From Nocardia vinacea (GTDB taxonomy: Bacteria > Actinomycetota > Actinomycetes > Mycobacteriales > Mycobacteriaceae), in the NCBI RefSeq assembly GCF_035920345.1, contig NZ_CP109149.1:6138001-6202000 (forward strand): 64,000 bases of DNA, in the 5' to 3' direction. Below the pieces are notes generated by a model. The model was not told where the DNA came from, did no database searches, and worked only from the letters and a program-made list of their open reading frames with translations. Position numbers and translations under genes: made by a program. Shown here piece by piece: positions 36,903-45,019 of the stretch (positions within the stretch are counted from its first letter, which is position 1; each line of letters opens with the position of its first letter).

Positions 36903-36938
36903 TCAAAAAGAAAAGCCCGCCACCAATCGGTGACGGGC
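36903..36938 (-). terminator. Strong intrinsic terminator after the bS22 gene
   Basis: On the minus strand GCCCGTCACC-GATT-GGTGGCGGGC is followed by TTTTCTTTTT, an intrinsic terminator 23 bp past the bS22 stop. Confidence 0.85.
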
Positions 36939-36960
36939 CTCTCAGCTAACGCGCAGCAAC

Positions 36961-37062
36961 TCACTTGCCGAGTTTGCGCCGCTGAACACGCGTGCGGCGA
37001 AGCAGCTTGCGGTGCTTCTTCTTCGACATGCGCTTGCGGCGCTTCTTGATCACAGAACCCAT
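36961..37062 (-). CDS. Ribosomal protein bS22 (AURKAIP1/COX24-domain, 33 aa)
   Basis: The 33 codons encode a very basic peptide that starts [20 protein letters not shown] and ends RRKLGK. It matches the actinobacterial small-subunit protein bS22 (recalled from mycobacterial ribosome structures), which binds rRNA. It is easily missed because of its size. GAGAACGCGAGGAC upstream gives a GAGG-type ribosome site. A strong terminator follows. Confidence 0.85.
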
Positions 37063-37231
37063 AGGGTTGTCCTCGCGTTCTCTCTACTCGGCGCGCACGC
37101 GAATCACGTACGCCTATTTCAGCGTCCGCGCCGCCAAGCTGGCACCGGACACCACAAAGCGGTGCCGCCGGCAGGCGCACACGAACCGAGGGTTCATCCT
37201 ACCGGGACACCGTCAAGCTGATGAAACCGCC

Positions 37232-37537
37232 TCATCCAGCGTCGAAGTAGGACGTCTCCAAATAGTCGTGCACCGCCTTGGCATGCACCCGGAATGAGCG
37301 ACCGACCCGTACGGCGGGCAACTCACCCGAGTGCACCAGCCGATAGACCGTCATCTTGGACACTCGCATGAGATTCGCAACCTCGGCGACGGTGAGGAAC
37401 TGAGTACCTCCGCCGAGCACCGATTGCGTCGGAGTTCCCGAACCGCCTTGGGTCCGGGAATTAGCCCGGCCACCCGATGGTCCGGAACTTCCTGGCGACG
37501 TCCCTGAATTATTTGGAGACATCTTGTTAGACATCAT
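37232..37537 (-). CDS. Excisionase-type helix-turn-helix protein
   Basis: A 101-residue protein: the first 45 residues are Ser/Gly/Asn-rich and disordered, then a winged helix, FLTVAEVANLMRVSKMTVYRLVHSG, followed by AVRVGRSFRVH and a short C-terminal helix. This is the Xis/BldC-like single HTH used by small actinobacterial regulators (Rv0500A-like, recalled). GGAGGT lies 10 nt before ATG 37537; the ATG at 37534 is equally possible. Confidence 0.8.
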   Translation of the reverse strand: MMSNKMSPNNSGTSPGSSGPSGGRANSRTQGGSGTPTQSVLGGGTQFLTVAEVANLMRVSKMTVYRLVHSGELPAVRVGRSFRVHAKAVHDYLETSYFDAG

Positions 37538-37729
37538 CGCACCACTGACCTCCGGCACGTCCGCGCCGCCGGCTTCCCCACCGGCGGAACAGACACGCAC
37601 GTGCTCCTTGAAGCTTAGCGGGACCAGTGGGATTACTGCGACGGGTGTGAGAAATCAGGTTTACACGCAGGGAACCGACCGGTCACCCCGTAGACGCGCG
37701 GTGTTTGATCAACGCCCGCCCGAGACGCC

Positions 37730-38566
37730 TCAGGAAGCGCTGCCGCCCGCACCGTCGTTGGCACCCTGTTCGGCGGATCGTTGCTTCGCCGCGTGCAATG
37801 CCTCTAGAAAGGCCGAACGCACCCCGCCACGCTCCAATTCACGCACCGCGGCGGCGGTCGTACCCGCCGGCGAGGTCACGGCGGCACGCAGCTCAGCAGC
37901 GGTCTGTCCGGAGCTCTCGAGCAGGGCGGCCGAGCCGAGCATGGTCTGCACCACGAGTTCAGTGGCGACGTCGCGGGTCAGGCCGAGCCCGACACCGGCA
38001 TCGACCATGGCCTCGACCACCAGGAAGAAGTACGCGGGTCCGGAGCCCGAGACCGCGGTCACCGCATCCATCTGCGCCTCGGTCACGGTCGCCACCTTGC
38101 CGACCGCGGCGAGCAGCTCGGTCACCTGGGTCAGCTGTTCCGGCCGGGCATAGCGGCCCGGCGCGAGCACGCTCATGCCCTGGCCGACCAGCATCGGGGT
38201 ATTCGGCATCACCCGCACCACCGGGAAACCGGCGGGCAGCTTGTTCTCCAGGCGCGCCGTCGGCACACCCGCCGCCAGCGACACCAGGATCTGATCCCGG
38301 TCGGCATCGAGTTCGGCCTTGCCGACCTGGGTCAGGACCGTATCCACATCACCCGGCTTGACCGCGATGACCAGGACATCCGCACCGACGATCGCGTCCG
38401 CGATCGAATCGGTGACCCGTACGCCGAAGCGGTCGCCGATGAGTTCGGCCCGATCAGCATGCGTCTCGACGACGACCAGATCCTTCGCCGCCCGTCCGGA
38501 TTCGAGCAATCCGGCGATCAACGCCTCCCCGATGCGACCGCCACCGATCACCGCAACTCTCGTCAT
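37730..38566 (-). CDS. proC: Pyrroline-5-carboxylate reductase
   Basis: ProC reduces pyrroline-5-carboxylate to proline with NADPH. The 278-residue protein has the Rossmann loop GGGRIGEA (residues 8-15), VIAVKPGDVDTVL and the C-terminal signature SGSGPAYFF with TSPAGTTAAAVREL. ATG 38566 is 7 nt from a TAGCCT -10 element, and a 61-nt hairpin repeat lies directly upstream of that element. Confidence 0.92.
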   Translation of the reverse strand: MTRVAVIGGGRIGEALIAGLLESGRAAKDLVVVETHADRAELIGDRFGVRVTDSIADAIVGADVLVIAVKPGDVDTVLTQVGKAELDADRDQILVSLAAGVPTARLENKLPAGFPVVRVMPNTPMLVGQGMSVLAPGRYARPEQLTQVTELLAAVGKVATVTEAQMDAVTAVSGSGPAYFFLVVEAMVDAGVGLGLTRDVATELVVQTMLGSAALLESSGQTAAELRAAVTSPAGTTAAAVRELERGGVRSAFLEALHAAKQRSAEQGANDGAGGSAS

Positions 38567-38573
38567 GGGCTCA

Positions 38574-38579
38574 AGGCTA
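38574..38579 (-). promoter_or_regulatory. -10 element TAGCCT of proC
   Basis: On the minus strand TAGCCT lies 7 nt before the proC ATG and 3 nt after hairpin element H copy A. Confidence 0.5.
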
Positions 38580-38581
38580 GC

Positions 38582-38642
38582 CCGCCTCCCCGAGCCTTTT
38601 GCGGGCCGCAGGTGCCACGCACTTTGCATCGCGGGCCGGCGG
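38582..38642 (-). repeat. Hairpin element H, copy A (upstream of proC)
   Basis: In proC orientation the outer arms are CCGCCGGCCCG and CGGGGAGGCGG (5 bp, GG/GA internal loop, 4 bp), enclosing GTGGCAC and CGCAAAAGG. Total 61 nt. Related copies lie at 44958-45019, 55692-55752 and 56623-56684. Confidence 0.8.
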
Positions 38643-38671
38643 TCGCGGAACTGAAGGAGGGGGAACCGGTC

Positions 38672-39556
38672 CTATCGCTGCTGCGGTACCAGGGCGAGCT
38701 GACGGCTCTGCGCGACGACCGCACCGGTGGAGTCGAGAATCAGCTGGTCCTCGTCGAACATGCGCTCGCCGATCTCGTGGCTGGTCGCGATGATCCGCAG
38801 CCAACCCGGGGCCGGACGGCGGCGCAGGTAGGTGGTCATCTGAACGGTCGGCGCCCAACCGGTCTGGCCGAGGTTCGCCGGGACCGGCGGGCTCATATCG
38901 GCGGACATGATCGCGAAGTACATGGCGATATCCGGATCCTGCTGGTCGCCCTCGAACGGGCGCATCCAAAGACGCAGGCGCGGTTCACCTTTCGCACCGT
39001 CGAGGAATCGGGCCCACTCGCGGTCGATGAACAGTTCGGCGCCGCGCGCCACATGGACGACCTTGCCCATCGACGAATCCCGGTAACCGACGGCGTCGGC
39101 AGGCGGTTCGATCGGCATTTCAGCATGCTGCTGCGTGTAGATCGGGTCGGCGTCATCGAGATGACCGAAGGTGAACGCGGTGCGCACCAGCGTGCGCCCG
39201 TTCTGGATCAGATTCACATCGACCAGGCAGATCTGGCGACCGACCTTGCGGATGTGCACCTCGTACTCGACCTCGCCCGGCTCCGGTGCACCGAGGAAAT
39301 CGGAGCTCGCCGCGATGGGCGCCATGACCACCAGGGCCGGATCGGAGGCGCGCAGCCAGCGGGTGGCCGCGGCGGCGCTGGTCGCGACCATGGTGCCGCC
39401 GTGCACCTTCGGCCCGATAGTCCAGATTTTGTCGATGATGCCCAGGTAGCGGCCGGTATCCGGGTTGGCCGACAGCAGTTCGGTCAGTGTGCACACCCGG
39501 CTGAAGGGTGCGCCTGTCGTGATGGCCTGCTCGAGCTCGGCGGTCAGCTCCGGCAT
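38672..39556 (-). CDS. Double hot-dog acyl-CoA thioesterase family protein
   Basis: A 294-residue protein with two hot-dog halves. The N-terminal half has KVHGGTMVATSAAAATRW and the C-terminal half has MFDEDQLILDSTGAVVAQSRQLALV, the late acidic site expected for TesB-like thioesterases. It should cleave acyl-CoA thioesters in the cytoplasm; chain length is unknown. The place beside proC fits M. tuberculosis Rv0499 (recalled). AGGAG precedes ATG 39556. Confidence 0.75.
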   Translation of the reverse strand: MPELTAELEQAITTGAPFSRVCTLTELLSANPDTGRYLGIIDKIWTIGPKVHGGTMVATSAAAATRWLRASDPALVVMAPIAASSDFLGAPEPGEVEYEVHIRKVGRQICLVDVNLIQNGRTLVRTAFTFGHLDDADPIYTQQHAEMPIEPPADAVGYRDSSMGKVVHVARGAELFIDREWARFLDGAKGEPRLRLWMRPFEGDQQDPDIAMYFAIMSADMSPPVPANLGQTGWAPTVQMTTYLRRRPAPGWLRIIATSHEIGERMFDEDQLILDSTGAVVAQSRQLALVPQQR

Positions 39557-39665
39557 CGTCACTCCTGTCGTCGGTCGGCCGCGTCGGCGAGACGCGGCGT
39601 TCGTACAGCGTAGAACGAAGCGATTCGGGGTCGGAATTCCCCTCTGCTTGCAGATCGGTGCGGCG

Positions 39666-40658
39666 TCACACCTGGTTGGCGTGCGTCGGGGCCGGAGCGG
39701 GTGCGCTGAGGTGTGCTCTGGCGAAGTCCAGCGTGCGGTCGAGCATGCCCGTGCGGTCCTGGGCGGTGCGCGCGTTCTGGGTATTGATCTCGGCCACCGC
39801 GTGACCGGCGAAACCGGAGCGCAGCAGCGCCGCACACAGCTCGACACAGGGCTGGGTGCCCTCGCCGGGCACCAGATGCTCGTCATGCGCCGCACCGCGG
39901 CCGTCGGCGAGATGCAGGTGCGCAAGGCCGTGGCCCATCCGCGCGGCCAGGGCGAGCGGATCGGCACCGGCGGTCGCGGTATGGGAGAGATCCAGGGTGT
40001 AGTGCCGGAATCCGGTATCGGTCGGATCGTAGGACGGGCTGAAGGCGGTCACGCCGGGACCGGGTCCACCGCGGCGCTCCAGCCGCTTCACCGACCCGGA
40101 TTTGCGGCCGAAGAGGGTGTCCGCGCGCATGGGGAACATATTCTCCACCGCGACGATGACGTGGCTGTGCTCCTCCAGCTCCGCCACCTGGTCGGCGAAG
40201 CCCTGCGCATATCTGCGCTGCCAGCGGAAAGGCGGATGCACCACCACGGTGCCCGCGCCGAGCGCCTCGGCCGTGCGCACACTGCGCTCGAGTTTGGCCA
40301 CCGGATCCGAGCCCCACACCCGCTGCGAGATCAACAGGCACGGTGCGTGGATCGCCAGTACCGGCACACCGTATTTGCGGGAATAGCCCTGGACCGTGGC
40401 AATGCTCTGGCTGGCCGGCTCGGCCCAGACCATCAATTCGATGCCGTCGTAACCGATTTCGGCCGCGTATCGGAAGGCCGCCTCGGTGTTCTGCGGATAG
40501 ACCGAGGCCGTCGAGAGACCGACGAGGATCTGCTGACCGCCGGATCCGCCGGCCGCTTCGACCGGCGAATAGGGTTCGGTACGCACGTCGGGATCGGGAG
40601 CGGGCCCCCTGGCCACGCTCGCCGTTCTGGTGTCGTCCGCCTGCCCGATGTTCCCCAC
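39666..40658 (-). CDS. Sugar phosphate isomerase/epimerase-like TIM barrel
   Basis: A 330-residue AP-endonuclease-2 type TIM barrel. After about 40 disordered residues come LVGLSTASVYPQNTEAAFRYAAEIGYDGIELMVW, with the metal ligands further on in VVHPPFRW, VAVENMFP, LDLSHTA, HLHLADG and VAEINT. Such proteins isomerise or epimerise sugars or inositol derivatives; the substrate is unknown (Rv0498-like, recalled). The start could be a codon or two further in. Confidence 0.75.
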   Translation of the reverse strand: MGNIGQADDTRTASVARGPAPDPDVRTEPYSPVEAAGGSGGQQILVGLSTASVYPQNTEAAFRYAAEIGYDGIELMVWAEPASQSIATVQGYSRKYGVPVLAIHAPCLLISQRVWGSDPVAKLERSVRTAEALGAGTVVVHPPFRWQRRYAQGFADQVAELEEHSHVIVAVENMFPMRADTLFGRKSGSVKRLERRGGPGPGVTAFSPSYDPTDTGFRHYTLDLSHTATAGADPLALAARMGHGLAHLHLADGRGAAHDEHLVPGEGTQPCVELCAALLRSGFAGHAVAEINTQNARTAQDRTGMLDRTLDFARAHLSAPAPAPTHANQV

Positions 40659-40672
40659 AGCCTGCTCCCTGC

Positions 40673-42373
40673 TCAGTTCGTACTGAGTAGAAAGGCTAGC
40701 GGTCCCAGGGTGACAAAGATGCCGACGACGACGGCTATCACCGTGCTGAGGATGTCATCGGTGCGCCGCAGTATTCGCACCAGCGCCACCAGGCCCAGGA
40801 TCACGATCATCGCCAGGCACAGCGCCACCCAGGGCAGCATTTCCCACATGCGCTCGAAGCCCTTGAAGAGCAACATTCCGGCGACTGCGGCGCCGGTGCT
40901 CTGACCGCCGAGAATCATCCACTGGCGGCGATTGGCGTCGTACTCCGACTTGCGTGCGACCCGCGAGCGCGCGCGTCTCGGGGACAGGCGGGAGGCGAAC
41001 GAATGATCCGAATCGACATCGTCGCCGTCGAAATCGTCCTCGTCGTCGAGGACATCACCGGTCGGGAACGGTTCGTACACATCGGTCAGACCGTCGTACA
41101 CCTCTGGCTCGGCGGGCTTCGATCGGCCACGTCGTCCACGCCCGTTGCGTTCGGCGGCGCGCCCGTTCGCCCGCTCGGCCTCGGCACGTTCGACTTCATC
41201 GCGCAGCAGGTCGCCCGCTACGGTCTGGCCGGAGACGAGCTGTTGATCCTGGCTCGCCAGAGACCATGCGGCGGTGGGGATGCTCTCGGACTCGGGCGCA
41301 TCGTTCTTGGTCGGTACATGTCTTCGCACCGACCAGGCAGGCAGACCGCCGTCGACCGGACCTTCCCGCCGTGCGGATCTTCGCTGATCCGGCGGCTCGG
41401 GATGGGCGCCGCGCGCCCGACCGTCGGGCGGGGACATCGGCAGTGGCGCGGACTCCGGGGCGAAGCCATTGGTGGACGGCGACCATGCCGCGGTCGAGGG
41501 TGCGGCTTCGGCCTCAGCTGCCTCCGCCGCACGTCTCCGGGCGGCCCGGCCGCCCGATCTCGATCCGCTCGGCGGGCTTTCCGGCGGGGCACCGATGCCG
41601 CGGCCGAGATCGTGCAGCGGCTGTACGTCGGTGGTCTCTTCCTCCGGTTCGGCATGCCGATGTCGGCGGCCGGTGCGTCCGGAGCCGACCGCCGAAGCGC
41701 CATCGGCAAGCGGGTCCCGCGAATACGGATCAGGTGCCGGGGCGTACGGATCGGGCGCCGGGGCGTACGGATCAGGTGCCGGGGCGTAAAGGCCCGAGAT
41801 CGGCGCAGACAGCGGATCCGCGGGTGCGGCATGCCGCGACGAATCCGCGCCCGGCATTTCCCGCCCTGGCATGACCCGGCTCGAATATCCCGGCGCGGGC
41901 AGCGGATCGGCGGGCGCCTCCGGAGCGGCGTAGGCCGAGAGCGGGTCGTATCGGGTGATCGGCCCCGACATCGGCGAGTAGTTGGGTAATTCGGGTGCGG
42001 CGTACGGTGCCGGATCCGGCGCCGCGTACGAAGTGGGTTCCGGCGCAGGCGTTTCGAAACTGGACCCCGCGTACCCGCCGGACTGGAAACCGGAAGGTTG
42101 GTAACCCGACGCGTCGTACCCGTTGGATTCGTATCCGTTGGATTCATACGACGGCGGTTCGTACGCCGGTTCGTCGTCCTCGGGTGCGGCGTGCGCGGAA
42201 TGGCCACCGCCGCCGCCCACCGGAATGGCAGGCAGATCACCGGTCAGCTCAGCAACCGAGATGCCGCGACCACTGCGTCGCCGCCGCCCGCCGCCACCGG
42301 ACGATGCCGCGCCCTGCTGGCCGTTGCGTGCCAGCAGCTCGGCAACCGATAGCTGCTTGGAATCCTCACTCAT
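40673..42373 (-). CDS. Low-complexity N-terminus plus two-helix membrane protein
   Basis: A 566-residue protein (Rv0497-like, recalled). Residues 1-110 carry SVAELLARNGQ and SVAELTGD motifs that repeat once, suggesting a short interaction motif used twice. A Gly/Tyr/Pro region then has tandem SNGYESNGYDASGYQPSGF units and an 8-residue APAPDPYA repeat. Basic Arg-rich stretches precede two hydrophobic segments at the C-terminus (LPWVALCLAMIVILGLVALV and STVIAVVVGIFVTLGPLAFLL). Function unknown; the tail orientation suggests a large cytoplasmic part. ATG overlaps the ppx stop. Confidence 0.7.
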   Translation of the reverse strand: MSEDSKQLSVAELLARNGQQGAASSGGGGRRRRSGRGISVAELTGDLPAIPVGGGGGHSAHAAPEDDEPAYEPPSYESNGYESNGYDASGYQPSGFQSGGYAGSSFETPAPEPTSYAAPDPAPYAAPELPNYSPMSGPITRYDPLSAYAAPEAPADPLPAPGYSSRVMPGREMPGADSSRHAAPADPLSAPISGLYAPAPDPYAPAPDPYAPAPDPYSRDPLADGASAVGSGRTGRRHRHAEPEEETTDVQPLHDLGRGIGAPPESPPSGSRSGGRAARRRAAEAAEAEAAPSTAAWSPSTNGFAPESAPLPMSPPDGRARGAHPEPPDQRRSARREGPVDGGLPAWSVRRHVPTKNDAPESESIPTAAWSLASQDQQLVSGQTVAGDLLRDEVERAEAERANGRAAERNGRGRRGRSKPAEPEVYDGLTDVYEPFPTGDVLDDEDDFDGDDVDSDHSFASRLSPRRARSRVARKSEYDANRRQWMILGGQSTGAAVAGMLLFKGFERMWEMLPWVALCLAMIVILGLVALVRILRRTDDILSTVIAVVVGIFVTLGPLAFLLSTN

Positions 42374-43401
42374 GACGACACCGTTTCGATTGGGCCCGAT
42401 AGACCGCCGCCGGGCACCGGCTTACCGCTCGTTTCCGCGACGGAACCCGGCAATGCCGTAGCCCGCGGTCCGCCGTTCATATCGGTATCCAGTTTGCGCA
42501 AGATGAGCCCCTCGCGCAGTGCCCACGGACAAATCTCGAGGCTATCCAGCGATAGTGCCCGCATACTCGCCTCCGCGACCAGTGCGCCAGCCACCAATTG
42601 CTGTGACCGATCGGAACTTACGCCTTCCAATTCTGCACGGTCCGCCGCCGTCATTCTCGAGATGAACGCAATTAATTGGCGCAGACCTGAGCTGGTGAGT
42701 GTACGGCGCACCCGCAGCCCGGCCGAAGAGGGTGCCGCTCCGGTCAACCGGGCCAGCGACCGAAACGTCTTCGAGGTGCCGACCGCGAGATCCGGTTTCC
42801 CCACGTCCAGCAGCTGTTTCGCGGGTGCGACGAGTTCCGCGTCGAGCCAATCGCGCAGCACCGCGACGCGGCGTTTGCCCGGTGGATCCTCGCGCAGCCA
42901 CTCTCTGGTCAACCGTCCGGCGCCGAGTTGCAGCGAGACCGCGAGATCGGGTTCCTCGTCGCCGCCGTTGGTCATTTCCAGTGAGCCGCCACCGATGTCG
43001 AGATTGAGGATCCGGCCCGCGCTCCAGCCGTACCAACGGCGCACGGCGAGGAAGGTCAGCCGGGCCTCGTCGACACCGGCGAGCACCTGCAGTTCGACGC
43101 CGGTTTCGGCGCGGACCCTGGCGAGTACCTCATCGGAATTCGCGGCCTCACGCAGCGCGGAGGTCGCGAACGGCATCAGCTCGACACAGCGGGAAGTCTC
43201 GGCGATGCTGGCGAATTCGGCGACCGTCGCGATCAGCCGTTCGGCCCCTTGGACGGTGATGCAGCCGTCGGCATCCATGTTCTCCGATAGCCGGAGAGTG
43301 GCCTTTGTCGAGCTCATCGGCATCGGGTGACCACCGCGATGGGCGTCCACCACAAGCAGGTGGACGGTATTGCTTCCGACATCGAGTACCCCAAGCCGCA
43401 C
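42370..43401 (-). CDS. ppx: Exopolyphosphatase / Ppx-GppA family
   Basis: A 343-residue Ppx/GppA hydrolase with the actin-like fold. The first phosphate loop is VLDVGSNTVHLL, with LPFATSALREA (the SATSAxR motif), and the second loop LDIGGGSLEMT. It cleaves polyphosphate or pppGpp. GTG 43401 sits 6 nt after a TACCGT -10 element, a leaderless start. It lies 1.6 kb from senX3-regX3, whose regulon controls polyphosphate in mycobacteria. Confidence 0.87.
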   Translation of the reverse strand: MRLGVLDVGSNTVHLLVVDAHRGGHPMPMSSTKATLRLSENMDADGCITVQGAERLIATVAEFASIAETSRCVELMPFATSALREAANSDEVLARVRAETGVELQVLAGVDEARLTFLAVRRWYGWSAGRILNLDIGGGSLEMTNGGDEEPDLAVSLQLGAGRLTREWLREDPPGKRRVAVLRDWLDAELVAPAKQLLDVGKPDLAVGTSKTFRSLARLTGAAPSSAGLRVRRTLTSSGLRQLIAFISRMTAADRAELEGVSSDRSQQLVAGALVAEASMRALSLDSLEICPWALREGLILRKLDTDMNGGPRATALPGSVAETSGKPVPGGGLSGPIETVSS

Positions 43402-43407
43402 ATGAAT

Positions 43408-43413
43408 ACGGTA
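43408..43413 (-). promoter_or_regulatory. -10 element TACCGT of ppx
   Basis: On the minus strand TACCGT is followed by 6 nt and the ppx GTG. Confidence 0.5.
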
Positions 43414-43452
43414 CTGGGTGAACCGGCCCTTTAGCCCAGCCGACTGAACTGT

Positions 43453-43458
43453 TAGCGT
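43453..43458 (+). promoter_or_regulatory. -10 element TAGCGT ahead of mini-ORF copy 4
   Basis: TAGCGT is followed by 8 nt and GTG 43467, which is in frame with the SERSER mini-ORF. Confidence 0.4.
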
Positions 43459-43466
43459 CCTGAAGT

Positions 43467-43568
43467 GTGACGGTAGGCGCAGCAGTGAGTGAGCGCAGCG
43501 AGCGAACCAGCAAGCGCAGCGCGGCGCAGCGCGCGACGGAGCCGCGCGCCGGCGAGGTGGAGTCGTGA
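43467..43568 (+). CDS. SERSER-type mini-ORF (copy 4), coupled to the Cys-rich gene
   Basis: From GTG 43467 (or GTG 43485, which starts VSERSERT) the frame ends EVES-TGA, and that TGA overlaps the GTG of the next gene (GTGA). With the upstream GTG it is 33 codons, as in copy 1. A -10 element 8 nt before suggests a leaderless message beginning with this mini-ORF. Confidence 0.45.
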   Translation: MTVGAAVSERSERTSKRSAAQRATEPRAGEVES

Positions 43569-44428
43569 GCGGCTCCAAGAGGCCCCGACCAGCGGGGAAG
43601 ATCGATCCGGCGCCGGAGGTCGATCTCGACTTTCCCCGTGAATGGATCGAGTTCGTGGATCCGGCAAACGACGAGCATGTGATCGTCGCGGATATGACCT
43701 GGCTGCTGTCGCGCTGGACGTGTGTCTTCGGAACTCCGGCCTGCCAGGGAATTCTGAGCGACCGCCCCGATGACGGCTGCTGCTCGCACGGTGCGTTCCT
43801 CTCCGACAAGGATGATCGCAAGCGTCTGACCAATGCTGTGAAAATGCTCACACCGAGCGACTGGCAGCTGATGGACGAGGCGACCGACGCCGAGGGCAAG
43901 ATCACCAAGAAGGGCTATCTGGAGCTCGACGAGCTGGAGGACGAGCCCGCGCTGCGCACCCGTCGCTTCGACGGCGCCTGCATCTTCCTGAACCGCCCCG
44001 GGTTCGACGGCGGCGTCGGCTGCGCGCTGCACACCATGGCGCTGCGCAAGGGCATCGAGCCGCTCGAGGTGAAGCCAGATGTGTGCTGGCAGCTGCCGAT
44101 CCGGCGCACCCAGGACTGGGTGGAGCGCCCAGACGGCGTGCAGATCCTGAAGACCACCATCACCGAATACGACCGTCGCGGCTGGGGTCCCGGCGGCGAG
44201 GACCTGGACTGGTACTGCTCCGGCTCCCCCGACGCCCATGTCGGCACCCGCCCGGTGTGGCAGTCCTACGGTCCTGAACTGAAGGAATTACTCGGCGCAC
44301 CCGCCTACGAAGAGCTGGCCCGACACTGCAAGCGCCGCGAGGGGCTCGGCTTGATCGCGATCCATCCCGCGACCGTGCACGCCGACCGTATGAAATCCGA
44401 CCAACCGATCGCCGACCAATCGGCGTGA
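43565..44428 (+). CDS. Conserved cysteine-rich protein (Rv0495c-like)
   Basis: A 287-residue cytoplasmic protein with conserved cysteine groups: [52 protein letters not shown] and DWYCSGS. The spacing suggests a metal or Fe-S cluster, as in YkgJ-type proteins. It matches a conserved mycobacterial protein near regX3 and ppx (recalled Rv0495c), function unknown. GTG 43565 overlaps the mini-ORF stop. Confidence 0.75.
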   Translation: MSGSKRPRPAGKIDPAPEVDLDFPREWIEFVDPANDEHVIVADMTWLLSRWTCVFGTPACQGILSDRPDDGCCSHGAFLSDKDDRKRLTNAVKMLTPSDWQLMDEATDAEGKITKKGYLELDELEDEPALRTRRFDGACIFLNRPGFDGGVGCALHTMALRKGIEPLEVKPDVCWQLPIRRTQDWVERPDGVQILKTTITEYDRRGWGPGGEDLDWYCSGSPDAHVGTRPVWQSYGPELKELLGAPAYEELARHCKRREGLGLIAIHPATVHADRMKSDQPIADQSA

Positions 44429-44497
44429 GGTTTGCATAGCGGGTGATTCACCTGCTCGCCATGCGCGCTTTACTCAGATGCGGTTGGATGTGCGGTC

Positions 44498-44830
44498 ATG
44501 TTGAAGAAAGCCCTGCCCCTGACCGCCATCGCGCTCGGCGCCACCGCCGCGCTGACCGGTGCCGCGCATGCCGAACCCAATGGTGACCCGGCCAAATACG
44601 CCGATTTCACCGCCGACTTCCTGCCCGCCAACACCCCTGAGGCGCTGAACGCCCAGGCGAATGGCAAGAACCTGATCATGAGCCCGTACGGCCTCAGCCG
44701 CACCATCGCCTGCCGCGGCACCAGCGCGGCGGATGTCTACGACTGCATGCAGGAAGACGATCTCGGCTGGATCACCCTGCACAAGCAGGACGTCCCCGGC
44801 ATCGGCCCCACCTGGGTCTACCTGCCCTGA
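44498..44830 (+). CDS. Small secreted protein (110 aa)
   Basis: Signal peptide residues 1-25 (ending GAAHA-EP), then a mature domain with two cysteines, RTIACRGTSAADVYDCMQED, likely disulfide-linked. No family is recognised; similar short exported proteins are frequent in Nocardia. Confidence 0.6.
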   Translation: MLKKALPLTAIALGATAALTGAAHAEPNGDPAKYADFTADFLPANTPEALNAQANGKNLIMSPYGLSRTIACRGTSAADVYDCMQEDDLGWITLHKQDVPGIGPTWVYLP

Positions 44831-44897
44831 TTCGGATACGCAGCAGCACCGAGGTTGTCGGGGCCTCGGTTGCTGCGAATCTTTGCCTACGTATCAA

Positions 44898-45019
44898 CTG
44901 ATTTCGCAAGCACATGGGTAACTCGTCGGATACGCCCAGAACCGGTGACCGACACGACCGCCGGTCCGCGACGCGAGTCTGGCGTCACCTACCGATCGGC
45001 AAAATATTCGGGGAGGCGG
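44898..45019 (+). repeat. Composite element: 45-nt module plus hairpin element H, copy D
   Basis: The first module (44898-44942) starts CTGATTTCG and contains ACATGGGTAACTCG; after 15 nt comes a hairpin (44958-45019) with arms CCGCCGGTCCG and CGGGGAGGCGG. The C-to-T change in the left arm keeps pairing as U-G. The same two modules with the same 15-nt spacing occur at 55812-55692 on the other strand. This copy lies between convergent genes and ends one base before the regX3 stop. Confidence 0.8.

Noticed and set aside
39640..39660. Fourth copy of repeat S (CTGCTTGCAG at about 39641)
   Set aside because: Only about 10 bp match and the arms are missing.
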